Of a stretch of 5,391 nt of DNA, positions 1 through 5,391 are shown one piece after another. This stretch comes from an uncultured Erysipelotrichaceae bacterium. GTDB lineage: Bacteria; Bacillota_I; Bacilli_A; Erysipelotrichales; Erysipelotrichaceae. Within the stretch, counting starts at the first letter, position 1; every line of letters begins with the position of its first letter. A program made the position numbers and the translations under genes. The notes under the pieces are model-generated. The model was given only the letters and a program-made list of their open reading frames with translations. It had not been told where the DNA came from and did not search any database. The DNA lies in contig CALEMD010000096.1 of the NCBI GenBank assembly GCA_937902945.1, positions 1-5,391 of the forward strand. Direction: 5' to 3'.

Positions 1-61
1 TGTACAGGATTTGGTACTCCGGTGATAAATCAGCACTTATCTTGAAAAGAGCGAAGAAATA

Positions 62-97
62 CAAAAAAGACGCAGATCCAATTCCTAGATCGCGTCT
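62..97 (-). terminator. Rho-independent terminator after yjjW
   Basis: On the minus strand a stem AGACGC-GATC (97-88) pairs with GATC-A-GCGTCT equivalents at 78-68 (6 bp plus 4 bp, one bulged base at 74, nine-base loop 87-79), and runs directly into six T residues (complement of A63-A68). The stem starts one base after the yjjW stop codon (101-99). It has no T-tract on the plus strand, so it acts on minus-strand transcription only. Confidence 0.88.
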
Positions 98-98
98 G

Positions 99-935
99 TC
101 AGACAATAACAATATTTTTCATGCCATAGCGCTTTGCAGTTTTCTGCAGGGCGCTGATTTCTTTATCGTCTGTAATTGTTCTGCCGATCTTTTCCAGACC
201 CTCTTCACGGACTCCGAACGGTCTGTACTTAATCAGCTTATAGCGTATATTCGGATCAAGATGCTTTGACACTTCCCGAACCGTTTCTTCATTCTCTTTA
301 TGACGGCCTGGACAGCAGACTGTTCTCACTTCATACAGCTTGCCATGTTTCTGCAGACTGGATAGATTATGCAGAACAATATTATTGTCCATTCCTGTCA
401 GCCATTGATGATACTTTGAATCATACGCTTTCACATCCAGCATGACGCCATCGCACACTTTCATCAGTTCCGGATACAGATCAAAATCAAACGCTCCATT
501 GGAATCGATCAGGCATGTCTTGTTCTTCTTCTTTACTTCAGTAAACAGTTCCAAGAGGAAGTCCGCATACTCCATGCACTCTCCGCCGCTTACCGTTATT
601 CCTTCAATATAGGGAAGAAGCGGTTCTATTTCCTTCATGACTGCCTTTGTATCCATCCATCTGATCTTCGGTGAAGCCAGGTGTCTGCATACATGTATGC
701 AGGTATCGCAGGATACGCATTTATCAGGATCCCAGATTACTTTTCCGCGATTCATTTTCAAAGCCTTTGCAGGACACTTTTCTACGCATTCTCCGCATCC
801 GATACAGGCATGGATAGTCTCTGGATTATGGCAGAAAAGACAGTGAAACGGACAAGACTGGAAAAAGACGGCGCACCGATTTCCGGGGCCGTCTACATTG
901 GAAAATGGAATAATTCTGTTAACGGGTGCCTTCAT
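99..935 (-). CDS. yjjW: YjjW-type glycyl radical enzyme activase (radical SAM, 2x[4Fe-4S] ferredoxin insert)
   Basis: Predicted 278-residue cytoplasmic, oxygen-sensitive radical SAM enzyme that would use reduced [4Fe-4S] and S-adenosylmethionine to install the glycyl radical on its partner YjjI, encoded just upstream. The N-terminal IIPFSNVDGPGNR stretch is typical of glycyl radical activases. Residues C28, C32 and C35 form the CX3CX2C radical SAM motif. Two ferredoxin-type sets follow: C44, C47, C50, C54 and C73, C76, C79, C83. SAM-binding landmarks are SGGE (116-119), DSNG (144-147), DVK (167-169) and a VRTVCCPG segment (203-210). Length is close to that of E. coli YjjW. The frame stays open to an ATG at 1001, but those extra residues lie inside yjjI, show no family similarity and have no Shine-Dalgarno. 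I chose the ATG at 935, seven residues before the conserved block, giving a 17-base overlap with yjjI and probable translational coupling. Family confidence is high; the exact start is less certain. Confidence 0.93.
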   Translation of the reverse strand: MKAPVNRIIPFSNVDGPGNRCAVFFQSCPFHCLFCHNPETIHACIGCGECVEKCPAKALKMNRGKVIWDPDKCVSCDTCIHVCRHLASPKIRWMDTKAVMKEIEPLLPYIEGITVSGGECMEYADFLLELFTEVKKKNKTCLIDSNGAFDFDLYPELMKVCDGVMLDVKAYDSKYHQWLTGMDNNIVLHNLSSLQKHGKLYEVRTVCCPGRHKENEETVREVSKHLDPNIRYKLIKYRPFGVREEGLEKIGRTITDDKEISALQKTAKRYGMKNIVIV

Positions 936-2433
936 GTCCTTCAACACGTCTATCCAAAGCAGCACCTGTATCTCTAGCACCTTTGCCGAATATTGATACA
1001 TTGTTCAGCGACTGCTTGCCTGCATCAAGTTTGGCCAGTTCACTCTTCTTGACAAGATATCCGGTAACGCGGACCACATCATTGTTCTCCAGATATCCAC
1101 TGAAATATCGCATATTATTGCGCATTGCACCATCGATGATATCCACTAGAGCATCTGGTGTTTTCAGCCATGTCTCTTCAAACTTGAATATATCTCCGAT
1201 ACCAGTTGGGAAGTATTTATGGAAACGTTCAGCATGTGCAATCTGCACAGGCATGATCGGTTCTGCGCCAACAGGAATTCTAGCTCCTGGGCTGTCCTCG
1301 CGGCCATCGCTGTCAATGCCTACCTGTGCATGCAGACGATACTGATGATTGCACGCAGCTGCATACTTTGATTTATGAGCCGCAACCAGACGGCTGAGCT
1401 TCTTCATAATCTTTTCACCCAGTGCATCTGCTTTCTTATTATTGCCATATCCCTTCTTCGGATCTGTTATGCCCAATAGATGGTTGACGCATTCTGCCAA
1501 TCCAACCATTCCAAACATACCCGTAAAGTTATCCAGTTTTACAAACCCCTCTGTCACAAGAAAGTTTGACTTGAAGAAATTCGACTTGTTCACAATGAAG
1601 TCAATGCGGTCATCCATCATCTTCAGCATAAGATCCGCATACTTCGGCAATACGCGATCCAGGAAATCTTTCTCGTTCTTTGCCTTCAGTGAACATTCAT
1701 ACATTCTGAGTCTAGGCAATGTAAATCCGCCGCCGCCGATCAGAAGCCCATTATAGCAGGACGCAATTGCATAGTTCTTTCCCCATTCTTCTGTAAACAT
1801 AGCGTTGTTCGCAAAAGACGGCTTCGCTGTTTTCATCATGCACTTAACAGCCAGTTCTGTGAATTCTCTGCTTGTTGTCTTTGGATCATATTTGATTGTG
1901 AGATTCGGTATCGCCAGCTGCATCTCTTCTGTCAGTTCAAGAACAAGACGTCCGGTCAGCGTATCCTTAGGTCCTAAATCAGCATGCACAAATGAGTCAG
2001 TCAAAGTACGGTCAATATTCAGAAGAAACAGGCGCAATGCTTTCTTAGCTTTAGTCCGTCCTGCTTTTTGAACAAATGGCTCCAGCAGTGCATCCCAATC
2101 TCCAAGATATACAGGGAAAGTGGTAATGCTTGGAACATGCTGGTACATGATCAGCAGACTGTTCAATGCCTCATACAGATCCTTCGGCGGATCCAACTGC
2201 AGAAAACTGCATCCCTTCTTCATCAGAATGGAATAATCAGGGCAGATGTATCTAGGTCTGAACGGTGCATTTCCTTCATTCAGATCACAGATGATGCCTT
2301 CATCCATAGCTTTGACAAGAGCCTTGCTCTTCTTAATTGTATGATCCGTATTCTCAGCATATTTAGCCAGCGATATCAGCTGCTGATGATAGGTCAGTGT
2401 CGGATCTTCAATGATTCTCAGCACTTCATTCAT
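919..2433 (-). CDS. yjjI: YjjI family glycyl radical enzyme (DUF3029), substrate unknown
   Basis: A 504-residue glycyl radical enzyme, near the length of E. coli YjjI. The C-terminal RVTGY motif (455-459) marks Gly458 as the radical site. The best candidate for the thiyl-radical cysteine is C226 in ASCYNGL (224-230); it is followed by a Gly-rich turn and FTLPRL (237-242), an arrangement that recalls the catalytic region of anaerobic ribonucleotide reductase NrdD. GMVGLAEC (308-315) is a second NrdD/PFL-like block. There is no N-terminal ATP-cone and no C-terminal CxxC zinc ribbon, so it is not an NrdD. It also lacks the paired active-site cysteines of pyruvate formate-lyase. About 46 residues follow the glycyl motif, which seems normal for this family. 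A clear Shine-Dalgarno (AGAGGA, 2446-2441) supports the ATG at 2433. It needs activation by the adjacent yjjW product and should work only without oxygen. In E. coli the yjjI-yjjW pair lies beside the deoCABD deoxyribonucleoside genes; none are seen here. Substrate and reaction remain unassigned. Confidence 0.93.
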   Translation of the reverse strand: MNEVLRIIEDPTLTYHQQLISLAKYAENTDHTIKKSKALVKAMDEGIICDLNEGNAPFRPRYICPDYSILMKKGCSFLQLDPPKDLYEALNSLLIMYQHVPSITTFPVYLGDWDALLEPFVQKAGRTKAKKALRLFLLNIDRTLTDSFVHADLGPKDTLTGRLVLELTEEMQLAIPNLTIKYDPKTTSREFTELAVKCMMKTAKPSFANNAMFTEEWGKNYAIASCYNGLLIGGGGFTLPRLRMYECSLKAKNEKDFLDRVLPKYADLMLKMMDDRIDFIVNKSNFFKSNFLVTEGFVKLDNFTGMFGMVGLAECVNHLLGITDPKKGYGNNKKADALGEKIMKKLSRLVAAHKSKYAAACNHQYRLHAQVGIDSDGREDSPGARIPVGAEPIMPVQIAHAERFHKYFPTGIGDIFKFEETWLKTPDALVDIIDGAMRNNMRYFSGYLENNDVVRVTGYLVKKSELAKLDAGKQSLNNVSIFGKGARDTGAALDRRVEGHEGTR

Positions 2434-2440
2434 AGGGATG

Positions 2441-2446
2441 TCCTCT
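2441..2446 (-). promoter_or_regulatory. Ribosome binding site of yjjI
   Basis: AGAGGA on the minus strand, seven bases before the ATG at 2433. It fixes the yjjI start, and places the site within the first few bases of the transcript predicted from the TATAAT box at 2462-2457. Confidence 0.75.
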
Positions 2447-2456
2447 TTTCACGTAC

Positions 2457-2485
2457 ATTATAGCAAAACCTTTTCATGATTCCAG
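2457..2485 (-). promoter_or_regulatory. Putative extended -10 promoter of yjjI-yjjW
   Basis: In the 60-base gap between the fucosidase stop and yjjI start, the minus strand carries TGCTATAAT (2465-2457), a perfect -10 with an extended TGn element. The matching -35 at 17 bases is CTGGAA (2485-2480), weak, as is common with extended -10 promoters. The transcript would start near 2450, leaving a leader of about 17 bases. No terminator is seen in the gap, so read-through from the fucosidase operon is also likely. Confidence 0.65.
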
Positions 2486-2493
2486 TATTCCGC

Positions 2494-3801
2494 TCAGTCT
2501 TTTCTGTCTCTTTCAACTCTGAAAACCAGAGGATATTTATACGGTTCCAGCAGTTTTACCATCGTTTTATTCCCTTCCGCCCTCATCGTTACGCTGTCTT
2601 TGCCTAAAACCAAGGCAGGCTTGCTGAAAGGCAATGTGAATGTGTCGGCAGTTGGTGAAACCGCAAAATAGTATTCATAATGCTCATTTCTTGTACCATA
2701 GATCTTTACTTCATCCGTTATCTGCTTTGAATTCGGCAGCACTTCTGTATCAAATATGGCTTCCTGACGATCATCCAGCCATATCCCCATTTCACTGAGA
2801 ATATGCATCTGTATTGGATCGAGTGTGCCATCTGCTCTAGGCCCGGTATTGATCAATAGATTTCCATTATCTGCGACCGTCTCAATCAACAGAGCAATCA
2901 GATCATGCACTGATATGAAATTGGCCGCATCTTCATATCTGTTATAGCCAAATGAAAGCCCAAGACCCCTTGTCAGTTCCCACTTTGAGCCTTCCGGTAC
3001 ATCTCCATACAGATATTCTCTTCCATAATAATCATGCAGGTCATATGGAAAACGGTAATCGATTACCCCTTCCGGAACCGTATTGTAGTAATGGACAAGG
3101 ACTTCCAGCATAGAATCATATCCCTTTGAAGCCCACTTGATATCATTCCAGAATACGGATGGATGATACTGATCAATCAGCTCCATCGCCTGATGATAGG
3201 AAAGTTCAGCCAACGCTTCATCATCATGATCAGGATGATACATCTTATCATTATCTGTTATGACATCGAAGCTGTGTGTCCAGTCTAAAAGACCTGAGTA
3301 ATAAACACCGAATGGAACATCATGGCCGCGGCACGCGTCTGCTAGTTCCTTAGCAAAATCTCTATGGGCCGCCTTATCAACAGAGTTGTATTCTGTTGTT
3401 TTGGTCTTATATAGACAGAAACCATCATGATGCTTCGTAGTCAGAATCACATACCGAGCATGAAGAGACGCAAAGAAGGATGCCCATGTATCGGCGTTGA
3501 ATTCCGATGCCGCAAACATATCTGCGAAGCGGGCATAAGGGAAGTCTTCTCCATATGTTTCTTTATGATGTTCAAATGTCTCACCTTTTCCATAGCGAAG
3601 ACCATTCTGGTACCATTCTGCATATGGATTATGAAAGAAGCGCTCTTCTTCAGAAGGATCCAGCCCAAGTGCAAATCCTTTTGGCGCATAGGCAGGAACA
3701 GAATAAAGACCGAAGTGAATGAATATGCCAAGCTTTGCATTATTGAACCATTCTGGACATGTATGACTTCTCAATGATTCCAGTTCTGCTTTATATGCCA
3801 T
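2494..3801 (-). CDS. Alpha-L-fucosidase, glycoside hydrolase family 29, cytoplasmic
   Basis: A 435-residue retaining exo-alpha-L-fucosidase that would release L-fucose from fucosylated glycosides. Family hallmarks occur in order: GIFIHFGLYSVPAYAP (25-40), AEWYQNG (61-67), YVILTTKHHDGF (117-128), FGVYYSG (164-170), PSVFWND (214-220), SFGYNRYED (283-291) and ETVADNGNLLINTGPRADG (307-325). From memory of the Thermotoga maritima structure, its catalytic set maps well with an offset of about four: E62, W63, H124, H125, Y167, nucleophile D220, R250 and acid/base E262, with H29 in the first strand. The catalytic barrel is followed by a short beta-sandwich-like tail from about residue 350. No signal peptide or membrane anchor is present, so the substrate must be imported or internal, such as short fucosylated milk or mucin oligosaccharides. 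The start has a strong GAGGAGAA ribosome site and lies 10 bases from the end of the Nudix gene. No fucose transport or catabolic genes are in view. Linkage specificity cannot be read from the sequence. Confidence 0.95.
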   Translation of the reverse strand: MAYKAELESLRSHTCPEWFNNAKLGIFIHFGLYSVPAYAPKGFALGLDPSEEERFFHNPYAEWYQNGLRYGKGETFEHHKETYGEDFPYARFADMFAASEFNADTWASFFASLHARYVILTTKHHDGFCLYKTKTTEYNSVDKAAHRDFAKELADACRGHDVPFGVYYSGLLDWTHSFDVITDNDKMYHPDHDDEALAELSYHQAMELIDQYHPSVFWNDIKWASKGYDSMLEVLVHYYNTVPEGVIDYRFPYDLHDYYGREYLYGDVPEGSKWELTRGLGLSFGYNRYEDAANFISVHDLIALLIETVADNGNLLINTGPRADGTLDPIQMHILSEMGIWLDDRQEAIFDTEVLPNSKQITDEVKIYGTRNEHYEYYFAVSPTADTFTLPFSKPALVLGKDSVTMRAEGNKTMVKLLEPYKYPLVFRVERDRKD

Positions 3802-3805
3802 TGTA

Positions 3806-3813
3806 TTCTCCTC
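3806..3813 (-). promoter_or_regulatory. Ribosome binding site of the fucosidase gene, overlapping the Nudix stop
   Basis: GAGGAGAA on the minus strand, four to five bases before the ATG at 3801. Its first two bases are part of the Nudix stop codon (3814-3812), so ribosomes finishing the Nudix protein cover the site, consistent with coupled translation. Confidence 0.75.
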
Positions 3814-4345
3814 ACTCGTGCGTTACACAGCCATAGGATGTCTTAGCCGAAAACAGCAGAGCAATGATTTCCGGGTAGTATGGGACAAATGATCCATCCT
3901 GTATTCTCGTCAGAATTTCCTCTCTGTCTGCCCATTTCACTCTCTGCACTTCTTCTTCCTGCAGCTGCAGTGTCTGTATATCCAAATCTTTCTGTATCAC
4001 ATAATAATCGTCAAATCCAGATGGAAAATTGAAAGTCATCTGCGGCCGCATCCCAGTGAAATCATAGCTGTATCCGATTTCTTCATGCAGTTCTCTAGAC
4101 GCCGCCTCTTGGCTTGTCTCTGTACTGACAGCACTTCCTCCCACTGTAATATCCCATAGGTTCAGAAAGCCTCTAGTGCCATGGTTGCTGTAATTCGTTC
4201 TCTGCTGTATCAGCATCTTCCCTTCGCTGTTCAGTATGACAATATGCACAACCAGTCTGTATCCGCCCTCCGGCATTGTTTCCCCGCGGGCAATGCTCTT
4301 TCCTGTTAAAGAGCGGTTTATATCATATATATCAAGATATTCCAT
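3812..4345 (-). CDS. Nudix hydrolase, substrate unknown
   Basis: A 177-residue cytoplasmic protein with one complete Nudix box at residues 70-92. It fits GX5EX7REUXEEXGU: G70, E76, then R84-E85-L86, E88-E89 and G91, with Tyr instead of an aliphatic residue at the last position. These glutamates bind the divalent metal for cleavage of a nucleoside diphosphate linked to another group. The N-terminal part (YLDIYDINRSLTGKSIARGE) and the following LVVHIVILNSEGKMLIQQR strand resemble the YfcD/Idi-like branch of the superfamily, often annotated as isopentenyl-diphosphate isomerase-like; that branch assignment is only suggestive. The start has an AAGGA site seven bases upstream, 13 bases after the flavoprotein stop, and the gene ends inside the fucosidase ribosome site, so the three are almost certainly co-transcribed. 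Nudix substrate cannot be predicted from sequence alone. Confidence 0.92.
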   Translation of the reverse strand: MEYLDIYDINRSLTGKSIARGETMPEGGYRLVVHIVILNSEGKMLIQQRTNYSNHGTRGFLNLWDITVGGSAVSTETSQEAASRELHEEIGYSYDFTGMRPQMTFNFPSGFDDYYVIQKDLDIQTLQLQEEEVQRVKWADREEILTRIQDGSFVPYYPEIIALLFSAKTSYGCVTHE

Positions 4346-4352
4346 GTTTCAG

Positions 4353-4357
4353 TCCTT
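4353..4357 (-). promoter_or_regulatory. Ribosome binding site of the Nudix gene
   Basis: AAGGA on the minus strand, seven bases before the ATG at 4345, within the 13-base gap after the flavoprotein stop codon (4361-4359). Confidence 0.65.
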
Positions 4358-4358
4358 C

Positions 4359-4958
4359 TCAGCGGATGAAATCTGTTCTGTTTCCTGTTTCCATAACAGC
4401 TCTGTTTTCATTCTTCAATAGATTTGCCATTGAATGTCCGATATTGCGCATGGTCTGCAAGCCTTCTGTGTCCATTTCAACCTGTTCTGCTGTACTTCCG
4501 TGTACACCATTCCAGTAAGTAGAAGAAGCGATTGGCATAGCATTGATTGTGAAGTACTTGTTGAGTACATCCATGCTGCATACCTCGCCCGCTCTGCGGC
4601 ATGAACATACAGCCGCTCCCGGCTTGCCTTTAAACAATGAGCCAGCAGAATAGAATACACGATCCAGGAAACTGAGTATGCGTCCGCTTGGATGGGCATA
4701 GTATACCGGCGTTCCAAACACAAAGCCATCTGCTTTTTCTGCTTTCTCTAAGAATTCCGTCAGATCCGGATCTTTGAATATGCATTTCCCTGTCTTTCGG
4801 CAGGCACCGCAGCCAGTGCAATCCTTGATCGGATCCCCACCCAACTGATAAATCTCGTATTCAATGCCTTCCTTCTGCAGTGTTTCTCCAACCTCCCGCA
4901 GAGCTCTAGCAGTGCATCCTGAAGCCTTTGCAGAACCATTCACCATCAGTACTCTCAT
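4359..4958 (-). CDS. Flavodoxin-fold NAD(P)H-dependent oxidoreductase with Isf-like cysteine motif
   Basis: A 199-residue protein of the NADPH-dependent FMN reductase / iron-sulfur flavoprotein group. It opens with the beta-strand MRVLMVNGSA and an FMN-phosphate loop (about 7-17), followed by a cysteine cluster C47, C50, C53, C59 (CX2CX2CX5C), which matches the compact motif that binds [4Fe-4S] in archaeal Isf; many bacterial relatives carry it. GTPVYYAHPSG (82-92) is the usual second flavin-contact loop, and helix ILSFLDRVFYS follows. C118, C120 and C127 lie in a core region and could be redox active. No signal peptide or membrane segment. The frame is open to an ATG at 5006, but GGAGGG at 4968-4963 points to the ATG at 4958, where family similarity begins; the upstream candidate would also start inside the promoter. 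It is first in a tight operon with the Nudix and fucosidase genes. It may transfer electrons or reduce quinones or small oxidants; the actual substrate is unknown. Confidence 0.88.
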   Translation of the reverse strand: MRVLMVNGSAKASGCTARALREVGETLQKEGIEYEIYQLGGDPIKDCTGCGACRKTGKCIFKDPDLTEFLEKAEKADGFVFGTPVYYAHPSGRILSFLDRVFYSAGSLFKGKPGAAVCSCRRAGEVCSMDVLNKYFTINAMPIASSTYWNGVHGSTAEQVEMDTEGLQTMRNIGHSMANLLKNENRAVMETGNRTDFIR

Positions 4959-4962
4959 ATGT

Positions 4963-4968
4963 CCCTCC
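4963..4968 (-). promoter_or_regulatory. Ribosome binding site deciding the flavoprotein start
   Basis: GGAGGG on the minus strand, four bases before the ATG at 4958. It favours this start over the in-frame ATG at 5006, which lies upstream of the predicted -10 box and lacks a comparable site. Confidence 0.75.
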
Positions 4969-4986
4969 AGTATTATCAATACGGTC

Positions 4987-5014
4987 ATTATACCGCAGCG
5001 GATCATTCTGCATA
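4987..5014 (-). promoter_or_regulatory. Putative sigma-A promoter of the flavoprotein-Nudix-fucosidase operon
   Basis: A perfect TATAAT (4992-4987, minus strand) lies about 29 bases upstream of the flavoprotein start codon and just after the SEC-C terminator. The best -35 at 16 bases spacing is a weak TATGCA (5014-5009, three of six matches), so an activator or other determinant may help. The expected transcript start near 4980 leaves a leader of roughly 22 bases with the GGAGGG site. Confidence 0.6.
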
Positions 5015-5036
5015 CTGCTAATGAAAGTCTGCACAG

Positions 5037-5068
5037 AAAAAAATCCTCTTCGCTTTCGAAAAGGATTT
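5037..5068 (-). terminator. Rho-independent terminator after the SEC-C gene
   Basis: On the minus strand AAATCCT (5068-5062) pairs with AGGATTT (5047-5041); after one A-C mismatch an inner CGAA/TTCG-type 4-bp stem closes a four-base loop (5056-5053). Seven T residues (complement of A5037-A5043) follow, three of them part of the stem. It separates the SEC-C gene from the downstream promoter and operon. Confidence 0.88.
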
Positions 5069-5136
5069 CATGCTTCAGATGCTATATGGTTTTTACCTTT
5101 GTCATTCTTCAAAGCAGAAGCATCATGCGATCCCTC

Positions 5137-5391
5137 TTAACTCTTCATATTTCCGCTATCATTATGTTCTTCTTTGCCATGACAGTCTTTGAACAGTTTT
5201 CCGCTTCCGCACGGGCACAGATCGCTTGGATATACCTTATGCATTTTCCCATCCACATTCATAAATGATGCCTGCTCTTCTGTATCAGCATCAAACCCAA
5301 GTGCTTTCAGTGCCTCTAGATTTGCCTTCATGTTTTCTGCCTTCAATGTGCTGTCTGCTGAAATTCTGCCATCATCTGTAGGATGCATATT
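5137..5391 (-). CDS. C-terminal part of a SEC-C motif protein (5' end outside window)
   Basis: The last 84 codons of a gene that enters from the right edge. The visible protein has a charged helix-like segment (KAENMKANLEALKALGFD), then MNVDGKMHKVYPSD and a SEC-C motif LCPCGSGKLFKDCHG, i.e. CXCX8CH, which binds one zinc ion. The motif is best known from the tail of SecA but also ends many unrelated proteins. The residues before it do not look like the usual basic SecA linker, so I do not call this SecA. A Met codon at 5388-5386 could be a start of an 83-residue protein, but the frame stays open to the window edge and the ribosome site would be out of view, so complete and truncated gene cannot be told apart. 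An intrinsic terminator lies 68 bases behind the stop codon, separating it from the flavoprotein operon. Confidence 0.7.
   Translation of the reverse strand, partial: NMHPTDDGRISADSTLKAENMKANLEALKALGFDADTEEQASFMNVDGKMHKVYPSDLCPCGSGKLFKDCHGKEEHNDSGNMKS

Noticed and set aside
42..269. Plus-strand 75-codon open frame antisense to the 3' end of yjjW
   Set aside because: It runs through the yjjW terminator hairpin and opposite conserved yjjW coding sequence, has no clear family features, and no good ribosome site.
926..2071. Several plus-strand open frames of 88-139 codons opposite yjjI
   Set aside because: They mirror the codon structure of yjjI, are rich in Ser, Arg and Cys as expected of antisense shadows, and contain no recognisable motif.
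3447..3740. 97-codon minus-strand frame inside the fucosidase gene
   Set aside because: It is out of frame with conserved GH29 motifs (KHHDG, AEWY) that are intact in the main frame; it is an overlap artefact rather than a nested gene.
4959..5006. Sixteen-residue N-terminal extension of the flavoprotein from the ATG at 5006
   Set aside because: The extension would span the predicted -10 box and ribosome site, while the flavodoxin fold begins at the ATG at 4958 with a strong GGAGGG upstream.
5069..5136. Inverted repeat ATGCTTC (5070-5076) / GAAGCAT (5117-5123) between the SEC-C stop and its terminator
   Set aside because: The arms are 40 bases apart with competing pairings and no T-tract; it may be part of the transcript's 3' structure but does not support a riboswitch, small RNA or repeat element.
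1..5391. CRISPR arrays, tRNA or rRNA genes, insertion sequences, phage genes, toxin-antitoxin pairs
   Set aside because: No regular direct repeats, no transposase or integrase motifs, no tRNA-like cloverleaf were seen; nearly all sequence is accounted for by the metabolic genes listed.

Overview
The window reads as a compact, almost fully coding stretch of a bacterial chromosome in which every supportable gene lies on the minus strand. Base composition is moderate to low in G+C by eye. Strong Shine-Dalgarno sequences, TATAAT-type promoters, hairpin plus T-tract terminators and obligately anaerobic enzymes suggest a gut-type Firmicute (Bacillota); an Erysipelotrichia-like relative is a guess, not a demonstrated placement.

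Layout in the direction of transcription (right to left). (1) 5391-5137: the 3' end of a gene for a protein ending in a SEC-C zinc-binding motif, followed by a clear intrinsic terminator at 5068-5037. (2) A TATAAT box at 4992-4987, then three tightly packed genes: a flavodoxin-fold oxidoreductase with an Isf-like cysteine motif (4958-4359), a Nudix hydrolase (4345-3812) and a cytoplasmic GH29 alpha-L-fucosidase (3801-2494). (3) A 60-base gap holding a good extended -10 promoter and no terminator. (4) yjjI (2433-919), a glycyl radical enzyme of the DUF3029 family, overlapping yjjW (935-99), its radical SAM activase with two ferredoxin clusters. (5) A strong intrinsic terminator at 97-62, directly behind the yjjW stop codon. 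The remaining 61 bases at the left edge cannot be assigned.

The five genes from the flavoprotein to yjjW are bracketed by two minus-strand terminators with none visible between them, so they could be one transcription unit with an internal promoter in front of yjjI. The firm biochemical unit is YjjI plus YjjW: the activase uses S-adenosylmethionine to place a glycyl radical on Gly458 of YjjI. To my knowledge the substrate of YjjI is not established, which makes this pair the most interesting content of the window. Whether the flavoprotein feeds electrons to the activase, or whether the fucosidase and Nudix enzyme touch the same pathway, is inference from position only.
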